This document shows positions 1-7,364 of a stretch of 64,000 bases of DNA, piece by piece (the stretch's first letter is position 1; each line of letters opens with the position of its first letter). Source of the stretch: PBB1 sp046154125 (GTDB lineage Bacteria > Pseudomonadota > Gammaproteobacteria > Burkholderiales > Burkholderiaceae_C); assembly GCA_046154125.1 (NCBI GenBank), contig JBJXEJ010000048.1, positions 1 to 64,000 of the forward strand, read 5' to 3'. A program made the position numbers and the translations under genes. The notes under the pieces were generated by a model. The model searched no databases and was not told where the DNA came from. It was given only the letters and a program-made list of their open reading frames with translations.

Positions 1-311
1 TTTGCCGCCGGCACCGGGCCGGGCGAGCTGGCGGTGAACACGCGCTCGGTGCCACTGGCCAGCACGGCCACCACGCGCACGCCGGCGGCGAGCTCGAAGA
101 GGTCGCCCGCGCACAGCCAGTCGTAGGCCTGCACCGGGCTGCGCTTGCCGTCGGCGGCCAGGCGCATCGCCGCTGCCGCGCTGGCCGGTGCCTCCACGCG
201 CTCGATCCGGCCCGCCGGCAGGCCGCTCACGCAGGCTGCGGCCACGGAGCCGCCAAGCAGCAGGCCGGCGAGGCTGGCGGCAACGCCACGCAAACGAGGG
301 TGGATCGTCAT
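1..311 (-). CDS. Secreted protein of unknown function, C-terminus outside window
   Basis: Only the first 103 codons or so are present; the gene runs off the left edge. The N-terminus has an Arg followed by a hydrophobic stretch ending in SVAAAC, a signal peptide. The Cys suggests a possible lipoprotein, but the lipobox is weak. The rest of the visible part reads like a small beta-rich domain with an AYDWLCAGDLFEL stretch. The ATG overlaps the stop of the upstream CHASE2 gene as ATGA, so the two are translationally coupled and probably work together at the cell envelope. I do not recognise a family with confidence; a FecR-like or accessory envelope role is only a guess from the neighbour. Confidence 0.6.
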   Translation of the reverse strand, partial: MTIHPRLRGVAASLAGLLLGGSVAAACVSGLPAGRIERVEAPASAAAAMRLAADGKRSPVQAYDWLCAGDLFELAAGVRVVAVLASGTERVFTASSPGPVPAA

Positions 312-1984
312 GGGCGATGCTCCTTCTTCGCGCCGCGGTGCCGTCGCAGGCCAAGGCGGCGATAAACCCAATCCACCGCGGGCTCGACGCGATGCTCGAT
401 CACGCGGTCGGCCCACTTTGCCGCCTCTGCATATCCTTCCAGGCCCATGGCCACCACGGGCAGCAGCATGTCCACGGGCTCGGCGTGGCTGTGTGCCTGC
501 GACAGCTCGTGCACCATATCGCGCAGTTCCAGCCAGCCGGCGGCGACGAAGCCGGCCACGAACAGCAGCACCACCGCCGGGATGCGCAAAGCGCCCGTCC
601 AGCGCGCCGCGCTGCTGCGCCCGCGTTGCTGAAGCGCGGCCTGGCGCGCGCCCAGCGCGTCCCAGGCGCCGTGGATCAGCAGCCAGGTGATGAGCGCCAG
701 CAGCGCGGGCACCGCCATGCCGCCGAGCTTCTTGAACCACAGCGTCCAGCCGCTGGGCAGCGTGATCGCCGGGAACTCGGCGAAGGCGCGCGTGGCGTTC
801 ACCAGCACCTCGGCGCCCGACATCGGCCCCACCGGCGTTTGCACGATGTCCAGCGCGGTGGCGCTGCTGGCGCCGATCACCACCACCTTGCCCTCGAAGA
901 GAGCGGGGCGCACGCCGAAGCAGCCGGGCTGCGGCAGCGCCTGCGCATCCAGCCGATGGTTGCAACTGGGCTCGACGAGGCGGCTGGCCTCGTAACGCTC
1001 GTACACCGACAGGTGGCGCTGCTCGGCGCGGCGGCGGTGCGCCTCGTCCTGCAAGCTGAGCCCGGGCAGCGAGAAGAAGAAGCGAACGACCGCCGGCGTG
1101 CCGGCCGTGGCGCCTGCATCGAAGCGGTTGTCGGCGGGGATGGGCTGCAGCGCGGGTTGCGCGGGCCGGCTTGCTCCGCAATCAAGCGCAGCGCTGGCGG
1201 CAGCGGGCACCGGCGGCGCGTACCAGCGCGCGTCGATTTCGGCCGCGTCGGCGCCGCGCGCGAGCGCGGCGGCCAGCATCGGCACCGTGGGTATCCAGCG
1301 CGGCGCCTGGCCGTCCACCAGCAATCGCGAGGCCATCGGGTAATGACGAAGCACGCCGTCGCCCAGTTCGGCGTCGAGCAGCGTGGCCACCGAGGCCAGC
1401 CGCAGCCTGCCCACGGCGTGAGCGGGCGTAATGTCGTGCGCGCGCTCGCCCCGCAGCGACAGGCCGTCGCCGCATTCATCGCTCGGCCGGGCAAACACCG
1501 GAGCGATCACCCACGGCCCGTTGGGCGCGGCCAGCGCGGCCAGCCAGGCGGCGCGCTCGCGCTCGGCCTGCGCGGCGGGCGGCGCCACGTCCACCACCAC
1601 CACCTTGGCACCGGCACTGCGCAGCGCGCGGACCAGGTCAATCACCAGCGCGCTGCGCGCCGGGTTGTCGGTGGCGCAGGCCGAGGCTGGCGCACCATCG
1701 AGGAAGGCCTCGCATGCAGCGCGGTCTACATCGACGAAGGCGTAGCGCAGCGGCGCAGCACCGGCGCGCGCCGCCGGCTCGCCGAGGCCGCCCACGTTGG
1801 CGTAGGCCCACATGCCGGCGTCGATGCCGGCCTGCTCCAGCGCACGCAGCGGCGGCACGCGCCACGCCTGCAGTGTTACCAGCAGCGCGGCCAGCATCGT
1901 GGCGAACAGCACGCCGCCGGCAGCCGTCACCAGGGCGCGGAAATGCCAGCGGTCGGGTGCCTCGTTCTCGCTCTGCGTGCTCAT
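308..1984 (-). CDS. CHASE2 domain membrane protein without output domain
   Basis: This 558-residue protein has one membrane segment near residues 18-42, a large periplasmic region that reads as a CHASE2 sensor domain (stretches such as YAFVDVDR, KVVVVDVAPP and KVVVIGAS), and two further hydrophobic segments near residues 400 and 460. CHASE2 domains normally sit in front of a kinase, cyclase or GGDEF output. Here the C-terminus is only a short tail, so any signal must go through a partner. The next gene overlaps it by ATGA and encodes a secreted protein. The fold assignment rests on motif resemblance; the ligand is unknown. Confidence 0.72.
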   Translation of the reverse strand: MSTQSENEAPDRWHFRALVTAAGGVLFATMLAALLVTLQAWRVPPLRALEQAGIDAGMWAYANVGGLGEPAARAGAAPLRYAFVDVDRAACEAFLDGAPASACATDNPARSALVIDLVRALRSAGAKVVVVDVAPPAAQAERERAAWLAALAAPNGPWVIAPVFARPSDECGDGLSLRGERAHDITPAHAVGRLRLASVATLLDAELGDGVLRHYPMASRLLVDGQAPRWIPTVPMLAAALARGADAAEIDARWYAPPVPAAASAALDCGASRPAQPALQPIPADNRFDAGATAGTPAVVRFFFSLPGLSLQDEAHRRRAEQRHLSVYERYEASRLVEPSCNHRLDAQALPQPGCFGVRPALFEGKVVVIGASSATALDIVQTPVGPMSGAEVLVNATRAFAEFPAITLPSGWTLWFKKLGGMAVPALLALITWLLIHGAWDALGARQAALQQRGRSSAARWTGALRIPAVVLLFVAGFVAAGWLELRDMVHELSQAHSHAEPVDMLLPVVAMGLEGYAEAAKWADRVIEHRVEPAVDWVYRRLGLRRHRGAKKEHRP

Positions 1985-2532
1985 CGCCCGGGAGCCCTCC
2001 TTGCCGCGCCGCCGTCGGCGGCGGCGTACGCCCTCAAGGAAGCATAACCTAGGGCTGCGACGGCCGGCTGGCAGCGACGAGTGCGGTATGCCGTCGAGCT
2101 AAGACAGTCGCAGAACGGCGGCTATGTGGCGACAAGACGGCGTCAAGCAATGTCGCAGTTGGGTCGGTAGCGCCAGTTCACCATTGTTGAAAGCAGCCGG
2201 TCGGAGCTCGGCAAGTTGAGACGCGATCAGGTCAGGCTGTCTTGAACGTCAAGTTTCAAAGTAGAGCGGCCCGCCGCCCGATCGACACCTGACCGGCTGG
2301 TTTCGGCGATCACCGACATTCGCAAGCCAAATCCGATCGGCTGCAAACAGTCTCAACCGGTCCTTCGGGCAATTAGTGTGCTTCGCCTTACAGGCTTGAC
2401 TGGCCGCAAGCAGTTGCCCAGAACCACACCGCCGGATCGCAACGTGCCTGGACGGCAAAGGGTGCGCATGACCAGATTTCAGCCGCTATTGGCGCGACGT
2501 GCCGTCATGACAGTTCCCTTTTCCAGTCGAAC
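1985..2532. other. Gene-poor stretch, probably decayed sequence
   Basis: About 550 bases lie between the start of the CHASE2 gene and the higBA promoter. A 69-codon frame on the minus strand (2249-2458) is the only one of any length; it has no ribosome binding site and no recognisable composition, so I do not call it. The stretch looks less GC-rich than the flanking genes. I see no tRNA, repeat or intact regulatory site here beyond what may be the CHASE2 operon promoter near 2000-2060. Confidence 0.4.
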
Positions 2533-2562
2533 TTGACACGGCCCTGTGCGAGGAAGTATCAT
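2533..2562 (+). promoter_or_regulatory. Sigma70-type promoter of the higBA operon
   Basis: A perfect -35 TTGACA (2533-2538) is followed after 18 bases by a -10 TATCAT (2557-2562). Transcription would begin near 2569, some 30 bases before the toxin start codon. HigA-type antitoxins usually repress their own promoter, so an operator probably overlaps this region, but I see no clear palindrome. Confidence 0.6.
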
Positions 2563-2597
2563 TTTCCAGAGACTGGGGGAACAGTCATGATTCAACC

Positions 2598-2882
2598 ATG
2601 CAACTACTCGGCCTCATCAAGCTAGACGATTTCAAACGCAAGCACGCCGATGCGCGTGGACCGCTTGAAGCCTGGCGTATTGAGGCAGAGCACGCGCAAT
2701 GGGTGGACTCGCAGGACATCAAGAGCCGATACCCCAGCGCCAGCTTTCTGGCGGACAACAGGGTGATCTTCAATATCAAGGGCAACACCTACCGATTGGT
2801 CATCAAGGCTAAGTACCGGAACGGCTTGATCTTGATCGAGTGGATTGGCACTCATACCGAGTACGACAAGCAGAAGTTTTAG
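2598..2882 (+). CDS. higB: HigB family toxin (RelE-like mRNA interferase)
   Basis: This 94-residue protein matches the HigB/COG4680 family end to end: an N-terminal helix with a FKRKHADARGPLEAW-type stretch, the central SRYPSASFL and VIFNIKGNTYRLV strands, and the terminal IGTHTEYDK block. The family cleaves mRNA on the ribosome. Length is normal for the family and nothing is missing. No in-frame start lies upstream, so the ATG at 2598 is used. It is the first gene of a two-gene operon with its antitoxin 28 bases downstream; toxin-first order is typical of hig systems. The name rests on family resemblance, not on a test of activity. Confidence 0.88.
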   Translation: MQLLGLIKLDDFKRKHADARGPLEAWRIEAEHAQWVDSQDIKSRYPSASFLADNRVIFNIKGNTYRLVIKAKYRNGLILIEWIGTHTEYDKQKF

Positions 2883-2910
2883 GCTGGTCTCGGTACATGA
2901 AAGGACGGGC

Positions 2911-4152
2911 ATGAAGCAGCAGGTGAAAGTGATCAAAACGCAGCGTGATTACGATGCGGCGATCGTTCGTCTGTCAGCTTTGATGGATGAAGACATTACG
3001 CCGGGCTCCAGCAAGGAGGCTGAGCTGGAGTTGCTGGCCCTGGTCATCGAGTCTTACGAGCGCAGCAAGGTTGCGCCCGTGGTGCCCAATCCGATCGAGG
3101 CCATCCTGTTTCGAATAGATCAACTCGGCCTCAGGAAGGTGGATCTGGTGCCCTACATGGGCTCGCTGCCCAAGGTGTCCGAGGTGCTGGCGCGAAAGCG
3201 TCCGCTCAACTTGGCCATGATCCGCAAGCTGCATCAAGGCCTGGGTATCCCGGCTGATGTCCTGCTGGCAGAAGCCGACGATGCGGTGGATCTGTCCGAG
3301 CCGCCCCCTTACGACACAGCCAAATTTCCCATCAAGGAAATGGTCAGTCGCGGCTACTTCGAAGGCTTCCTCGGCACCGTTCGAGAAGCAAGGGACAACG
3401 CGGAAGAGCTGATCCGCACGTTCATGAGGGGCTTCCACCTGCATGCGATCCACCAGGCAAGGTTGCGCGCCCCGATGCACCAAAGCGGCAGCCGGTTGAT
3501 GGATGACTACGCCCTGCTGACGTGGCATGTGGCGGTGCTAAAAAAGGCTCGACAAATTAAGCTCAAGTCGTCGTACTTGGAGGACAGCTTGACCGACGAG
3601 CGCCTGAGAGAGTTAGCTCGACTGTCTCGTTTCGAGCAAGGTCCGCGGCTGGCCCAGGAGTTCTTGGCTGACATGGGCGTTGCCCTTGTGTTCGAGAACC
3701 ACTTCAACAAGACTTATCTAGATGGTGCAGCCATGTTCGACGGAAATCGTCCCGTGGTGGCGCTGACATTGAGGCACGACCGACTCGACAACTTCTGGTT
3801 CGCGTTGTTGCACGAGTTGGTGCATGTCCAAAGGCATTTGGGCCCCGATCGCTTGTTCATCGCGGACAACCTCGAAGACAAGGTCAATCAGCAGACCGCC
3901 GAAGAACGCGACGCTGACGATAGCGCCCGAGACATGCTGATCCCACAAGCAGAATGGTCGGCGTCAGATTTGTCCAGCACGCCCACGATGGAGGCAGCCA
4001 TGGCCTTGGCAGACAAGTTGCGCATCCACCCCGCCATCGTGGCCGGGCGCGTTCGCTTTGAATCCGGCAACTGGCGTTTGCTCAGCAGCATCAAAGCTGA
4101 GGTGCGCTTCATGTTCCTCGATCAACTACAGGAGCACGCTCAACCCAGTTGA
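2911..4152 (+). CDS. HigA-like antitoxin fused to ImmA/IrrE metallopeptidase domain
   Basis: This protein has 413 residues, far longer than a usual HigA antitoxin (about 90-140). Residues 1-125 match the HigA N-terminus: an acidic helical start, then an Xre-type helix-turn-helix around residues 60-120 with the SLPKVSEVLARKRPLNLAMI block. A linker and helical middle follow. A zinc peptidase motif HELVH lies at residues 301-305, within an ImmA/IrrE-like domain that continues to an acidic segment EERDADDSARDMLIP. The start at 2911 is chosen because the antitoxin family begins there and AAAGGA precedes it. ImmA/IrrE peptidases cleave repressors; here repressor and peptidase are in one chain, so it could control its own stability. 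Substrate unknown. Confidence 0.85.
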   Translation: MKQQVKVIKTQRDYDAAIVRLSALMDEDITPGSSKEAELELLALVIESYERSKVAPVVPNPIEAILFRIDQLGLRKVDLVPYMGSLPKVSEVLARKRPLNLAMIRKLHQGLGIPADVLLAEADDAVDLSEPPPYDTAKFPIKEMVSRGYFEGFLGTVREARDNAEELIRTFMRGFHLHAIHQARLRAPMHQSGSRLMDDYALLTWHVAVLKKARQIKLKSSYLEDSLTDERLRELARLSRFEQGPRLAQEFLADMGVALVFENHFNKTYLDGAAMFDGNRPVVALTLRHDRLDNFWFALLHELVHVQRHLGPDRLFIADNLEDKVNQQTAEERDADDSARDMLIPQAEWSASDLSSTPTMEAAMALADKLRIHPAIVAGRVRFESGNWRLLSSIKAEVRFMFLDQLQEHAQPS

Positions 4153-4164
4153 TCAACAAAGAAA

Positions 4165-4198
4165 AAGGCCCCGGAGTGCGCTAACACTCAAGGGCCTT
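4165..4198 (+). terminator. Hairpin terminator after the higBA operon
   Basis: An interrupted stem pairs AAGGCCC (4165-4171) with GGGCCTT (4192-4198) and an inner GAGTG (4174-4178) with CACTC (4185-4189). It lies 12 bases after the antitoxin stop. No long T run follows. Confidence 0.6.
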
Positions 4199-4326
4199 CG
4201 GTGAGGTGAACGGGGGTCTACCAAACCACCCATGCAGGACGTGTCTTAGCGAAGACGTCGGACTTTACCAGTTCGCAGTGCACGGGAATACGTAAAAACC
4301 CCTCCATTCTTCTCAAAGGAGTTGGC

Positions 4327-4449
4327 ATGGCCTACGCCCGTTGGAAGAGCGTTTTTGTGCGGGCATACGTCCGTTTTCGGTATGGAAACCGGGAACACGT
4401 TTGTCAACACTGGCGCTCACACCCCGGCCAGATGGAGCTGTTCGTCTGA
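4327..4449 (+). CDS. Small basic protein of 40 residues, unknown function
   Basis: This short frame is supported by a strong ribosome binding site, AAAGGAG at 4315-4321, five bases before the ATG. The product is basic and aromatic (FVRAYVRFRYGNREHVC, then HWRSHPGQMELFV). It is reminiscent of small Arg/Tyr-rich proteins that I have seen on mobile elements, but I cannot name a family. It sits between two hairpins, so it may have its own transcript; the stretch 4200-4310 would be its leader and promoter. Codon composition is less GC-biased than in core genes, in keeping with the surrounding accessory DNA. Confidence 0.55.
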   Translation: MAYARWKSVFVRAYVRFRYGNREHVCQHWRSHPGQMELFV

Positions 4450-4458
4450 CCCACTGAA

Positions 4459-4488
4459 GGAGGGCGCCTTGTTCTCAAGGCGCCTTCC
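4459..4488 (+). terminator. Strong hairpin after the 40-residue gene
   Basis: GGCGCCTTG (4463-4471) pairs perfectly with CAAGGCGCC (4476-4484) around a four-base loop. The stem extends by four more pairs, one of them G-U. A pyrimidine-rich stretch follows, with no clean T run. Confidence 0.6.
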
Positions 4489-4523
4489 ACTTCCTTGCAC
4501 GTGAACTTTGAAAGGCATCCATC

Positions 4524-4679
4524 TTGTCAACTAAGAAGACCCCAAATGAGCAGACATCTGCTCGTGTCGCCTCCGCAGCATCCAAGCTGTTGAGCAATCC
4601 CAAGACCTCGGCAGCGGTCAAATCGGTGGCCGCCTCTGCGCTTACCCAACGGCCTGGTAGCAAGCCAAAGAGCAAGTAA
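4524..4679 (+). CDS. Small Ser/Ala/Lys-rich protein with TTG start, unknown function
   Basis: A 51-residue frame begins with TTG at 4524, preceded by AAAGG at 4511-4515 with a suitable gap. The product begins MSTKKTPNEQ and has a helical centre with SAASKLLSNPKTSAAVKSVA followed by ASALTQRP and a Lys/Ser tail. This pattern, a repeat-like NPKTSAA/VKSVAASAL unit with a basic tail, resembles short accessory proteins found in proteobacterial genomes, none with a known role that I can state. No ATG is available in frame, and the upstream hairpin ends just before its leader. Function unknown. Confidence 0.6.
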   Translation: MSTKKTPNEQTSARVASAASKLLSNPKTSAAVKSVAASALTQRPGSKPKSK

Positions 4680-4701
4680 TACGACTGGTTTCCAGTTGAC
4701 C

Positions 4702-4726
4702 TTGAGTCCGCTTTGTGCGGGCTCAA
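4702..4726 (+). terminator. Hairpin after the TTG-start small gene
   Basis: TTGAGTCCGC (4702-4711) pairs with GCGGGCTCAA (4717-4726), with one T-G wobble and a five-base loop. It lies 22 bases after the stop codon. Confidence 0.6.
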
Positions 4727-4782
4727 TGTTTGACCTGCCGCTGGGGTGAACCCCTGAAGCTGGACCGTGGGGTCGGTCAGAA

Positions 4783-5070
4783 CTATGCCGCCTGCTGGGC
4801 GAATCGAGCCTCGAACTCGTTGGGTGGCAGATAGCCGAGCGCGGAGTGAAGCCGCTTCGCGTTGTAAGCCTCTTCGATAAACCGTGGCAACTGGCTCGTT
4901 ACGTCGTTGAAGCTCTCGTAGCCGGCAAGTCGGACCTGTTCGACCTTGAGCTTCTTCATGAAGCTCTCGGCCTGGGCGCTGTAATACGGATTGCTTGCCG
5001 AGCGCATCGATCCACGCAGACCGAATCGCGCAAACGCCGCCCGGTAGCTCTCGCTGGCGTACTGGGTGAA
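4783..5070 (-). pseudogene. IS3-family transposase OrfB, C-terminal fragment
   Basis: About 92 residues match the end of IS3-family OrfB: YASESYRAAFARFGLRGS, an AQAESFMKKLKVE block holding the last Glu of the DDE triad, FIEEAYNAKRLHSALGY and the terminal PPNEFEARFA. The usual Asp-Asn after the NPY motif is altered (NPYYSA). The reading frame stays open upstream to 5295, but the sequence there does not resemble the transposase core. Confidence 0.75.
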
Positions 5071-5266
5071 TTCGACCAGTCGTCGCAACACTTCCAAATT
5101 GGAGGAGTTGATGAAAGTAAAGAAGTTGAATGCGGATCGATCGCTGCGTGCGAAGCTGCGCTCGCCGGGTCGACCCCCAGTGTTGCATCGCGCAGAACGA
5201 TGGCCGTTCTGGAACGCGATAGCACACGGGCACACCAGCGAGGACGCGGCTAGCATTTCTGGCGTG

Positions 5267-5395
5267 TCACCGGTCGCCCACACCCGGTAACTCATCCTGG
5301 ATGTCGCCGATCAACTCGACCAGGCGTTCATCGTTCAGCCCGACGGCTTGCGCCTTGGAGCGGTAGTAATACGTGCTGCGCGGCATCTCAATCAT
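5267..5395 (-). pseudogene. IS3-family transposase OrfB, N-terminal fragment
   Basis: The frame begins MIEMPRSTYYYRSKAQAVGL and runs to a DELPG block, a typical OrfB start, then stops at a TGA after 42 codons, where a complete element would continue into the helix-turn-helix and catalytic core. Its ATG overlaps the end of the orfA fragment (ATGA), the normal arrangement in this family. Confidence 0.7.
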
Positions 5396-5634
5396 GTCGC
5401 ACCCCCGTCGTATGGAGCAGCCTTCGGGCCGCTGACGATCGATGTGTTGTCGCTGCCGATCACGAGACGAAGGCGTGGCGCTTTTTTCAGAAGATCCAGC
5501 CCCATCGTGAGCTGGCCGACCTTGCGCTCAAGCGCAGCGAGTTGCGATTCGTAGTCCACCACCATGGCGGCCTCGACCTCTTCGCCCGTGAGCTCGCCCA
5601 ACATCAGAATGGACGTGGGTGTTATGCCAGCCAT
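5392..5634 (-). pseudogene. IS3-family OrfA, C-terminal fragment
   Basis: The product has the coiled-coil leucine zipper of an IS3 OrfA (QLAALERKVGQLTMGLDLLK) and the usual tail SIVSGPKAAPYDGG. The helix-turn-helix part that should precede it is missing; an in-frame stop lies upstream of the first Met. It is a fragment, not a gene. Confidence 0.65.
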
Positions 5635-5695
5635 GCAGGCAGCAGACCCTGATCAGATGGCCTGGGTCGGGTGTAACTGCTGCAGCAGGGCGGCT

Positions 5696-7066
5696 TCAGG
5701 CTCGCTGCATTTCCGTCGGATCTGCCGCTGGCTGCGAAGCGCGTCGACGCGAACCACCCATCAGTCGAGTTCCGACGCGACGCGGCCGGCCTTTGGCTGC
5801 CCGCGGTGAGGCTGCCGCTTCAATGAAATTCGCCACAGTTTGCCAACCCGCCCGCAACTGCGTCTCGCTCTTGCCCACGTAGTGGCCCAGAGTCACGTCG
5901 CCTCCGGCGGCGTGATTCATCATTCGCTTCAAGACGCCGCCAGATACCAACTCCTCGGCAACGCTGGCGAACGTGGCGCGCAGGCCGTGGCCTTGAACCG
6001 ACGTTTCCGCCTGCGCGTTGATCCACGCTAGGGTCTTTCGTGCATCGACGATCGGAAACAACGCGTCGCCAGGTCTCTTGCCCACACAATTGCGCTCTAC
6101 GATCTCCAGCGCCTGTCTGGATAGAAGCAGCTTGTGGTCGCTGCGATTCTTGGTGTCGCGCAGCACGATCTTGCCGCTTTGGCGATCCACGTCACCCACC
6201 TTGATGGGCGGGTAGTCATGGCGTTTGTTGCCGTGGATTTCTCCGCCCCGACAGCCCGTCAACAGTTGAAACCGGTAGTAGTCGGCCGCGACCTTGGATG
6301 ATGCTGCAGCTGCCGCTCGCCACCACGCACCTAGCCGTTCCGGAGGAATCGGCGATGGATTGCCTTTCGGCGGGGCCAGCACGATGCGGTCGCGGCCGGC
6401 AGTGTCCCGTCCCAACGGGTTGTCAGCAATGACGACGCCGTGCCAGCGAAGCACCGCCCGAATGACTTGCATTGCATATATGGCCTGGCGCTCGCAACGC
6501 TTTAAGTGCGCGGCGTAGATGCCGCGGATGTCATCGGCGGTAATGTTCGTCAACAGCTTGTCGGCGATGGGGTACAGCTCGCCATCGGCGAAGCGCTTGC
6601 CTGTCGTGGAAGTCCTTCCCGGCTCGATCATCGCCAGGTAGTCCGACTGTGTACGTGCCTTCAAAGGCAGGCCATCCTTAGCCCGTCGCTTTTTCTCGAC
6701 ATATTCGCGCAGTGCCTTCGCGAGCGTCGTGCCCTGTTCGCGCTCGACTATTTCGCGGGCCGCCGCTTCTGCCCGCAGCCGAGCAACTTCTTGCGCGGGC
6801 CAGTCCACGCCGTCGCGTGCAAGGGCGCGGATGCGGGCGGCTTCTGCGCGGGCCGCAGCAAGCTTGATCTGGCCTGGGCTTTCGCCGTACTGCTGCGGCA
6901 GTCGATGCTGGCGTTCGACTTCTGAACCCTTGACCGTGTAGCGGACCAGCAGCGTGCGCCTACCATCGGGAGCGATGCGCAGTTGCAGGCCGCGATCCAA
7001 CGAGAGCTTGTAGGGTCGCGCCTTGGGCTTGTGAGCCTCAATGGCGCGCACGGTCAAAAGTGGCAT
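5696..7066 (-). CDS. Tyrosine-type site-specific integrase (P4-like, arm-binding N-terminus)
   Basis: This 456-residue protein begins with an arm-type DNA-binding domain (residues 1-95, DUF4102-like) and has a SAM-like core-binding region around residues 110-225. The catalytic domain carries Arg273 (LLTGCRGGE), His360 and Arg363 (HGLRATF), His385 and Tyr396 (GHYVG), so all expected catalytic residues appear present. It would insert and excise the element by recombination at a tRNA site. It starts 160 bases from a tRNA-Lys fragment that should be the attachment site. The C-terminal 40 residues are Arg- and Pro-rich and may be frayed. No excisionase is visible nearby. Confidence 0.9.
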   Translation of the reverse strand: MPLLTVRAIEAHKPKARPYKLSLDRGLQLRIAPDGRRTLLVRYTVKGSEVERQHRLPQQYGESPGQIKLAAARAEAARIRALARDGVDWPAQEVARLRAEAAAREIVEREQGTTLAKALREYVEKKRRAKDGLPLKARTQSDYLAMIEPGRTSTTGKRFADGELYPIADKLLTNITADDIRGIYAAHLKRCERQAIYAMQVIRAVLRWHGVVIADNPLGRDTAGRDRIVLAPPKGNPSPIPPERLGAWWRAAAAASSKVAADYYRFQLLTGCRGGEIHGNKRHDYPPIKVGDVDRQSGKIVLRDTKNRSDHKLLLSRQALEIVERNCVGKRPGDALFPIVDARKTLAWINAQAETSVQGHGLRATFASVAEELVSGGVLKRMMNHAAGGDVTLGHYVGKSETQLRAGWQTVANFIEAAASPRAAKGRPRRVGTRLMGGSRRRASQPAADPTEMQRA

Positions 7067-7225
7067 CTGGCGTTCCGTGTCCGACTGGTGTCCGAAAAAT
7101 CCTGAGATCGGATGCTATCGATCGGGACCGCAAGGAACAACAAAAATTACGTAACCTATTGATTGGTAATGGATTTTAACTGTCTCAGGAAATCCCAGAA
7201 AGTCTCACAAAGTCCCTACAAAATC

Positions 7226-7272
7226 GACTCTTAATCCGTAGGTCGAGTGTTCGAGTCACTCAGGGCCCACCA
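7226..7272 (+). repeat. attR: 3' portion of tRNA-Lys(CUU), from anticodon loop to CCA
   Basis: From GACTCTTAATCCG at 7226 to CCA at 7270-7272 the sequence is the 3' part of a tRNA-Lys with anticodon CTT, including variable loop, T-arm, acceptor strand and CCA. The 5' part (acceptor, D-arm, 5' anticodon stem) is absent; unrelated AT-richer DNA precedes it. This is what an integrase leaves as the distal attachment site when it inserts into a tRNA 3' end. The intact tRNA-Lys should lie at the other end of the element, left of this window. Confidence 0.82.
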
Positions 7273-7281
7273 GTAAAAACA

Positions 7282-7316
7282 ACGGCTTGCCAGCAATGGC
7301 AGGCCGTTTGTCTTTT
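7282..7316 (+). terminator. Rho-independent terminator of the original tRNA-Lys locus
   Basis: ACGGCTTGCCA (7282-7292) pairs with TGGCAGGCCGT (7297-7307) with one wobble and a GCAA loop, followed by a T-rich run to 7316. Its place directly after the tRNA fragment marks the chromosome side of the insertion. Confidence 0.8.
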
Positions 7317-7364
7317 CAGGCGTCGCGTTGAACCCTCGGTTTGACTTGTGGGTCAGGGTCTGTA

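Larger units (their letters stand above)
4783..5640 (-). mobile_element. Decayed IS3-family insertion sequence
   Basis: Three pieces of one IS3-type element lie in order on the minus strand: the end of orfA, the beginning of orfB overlapping it, and the C-terminal part of orfB. The core of the transposase between the last two pieces is replaced by unrelated or scrambled sequence. The outer ends cannot be fixed from inverted repeats; TGACCTG near 4731 may belong to one end. The element is immobile as it stands. Confidence 0.7.

Noticed and set aside
2249..2458. A 69-codon minus-strand gene
   Set aside because: No ribosome site, no recognisable features and a mixed composition.
7226..7272. A functional tRNA-Lys
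   Set aside because: The 5' acceptor strand, D-arm and 5' anticodon stem are missing, so it cannot fold; it is kept as an attachment-site fragment.
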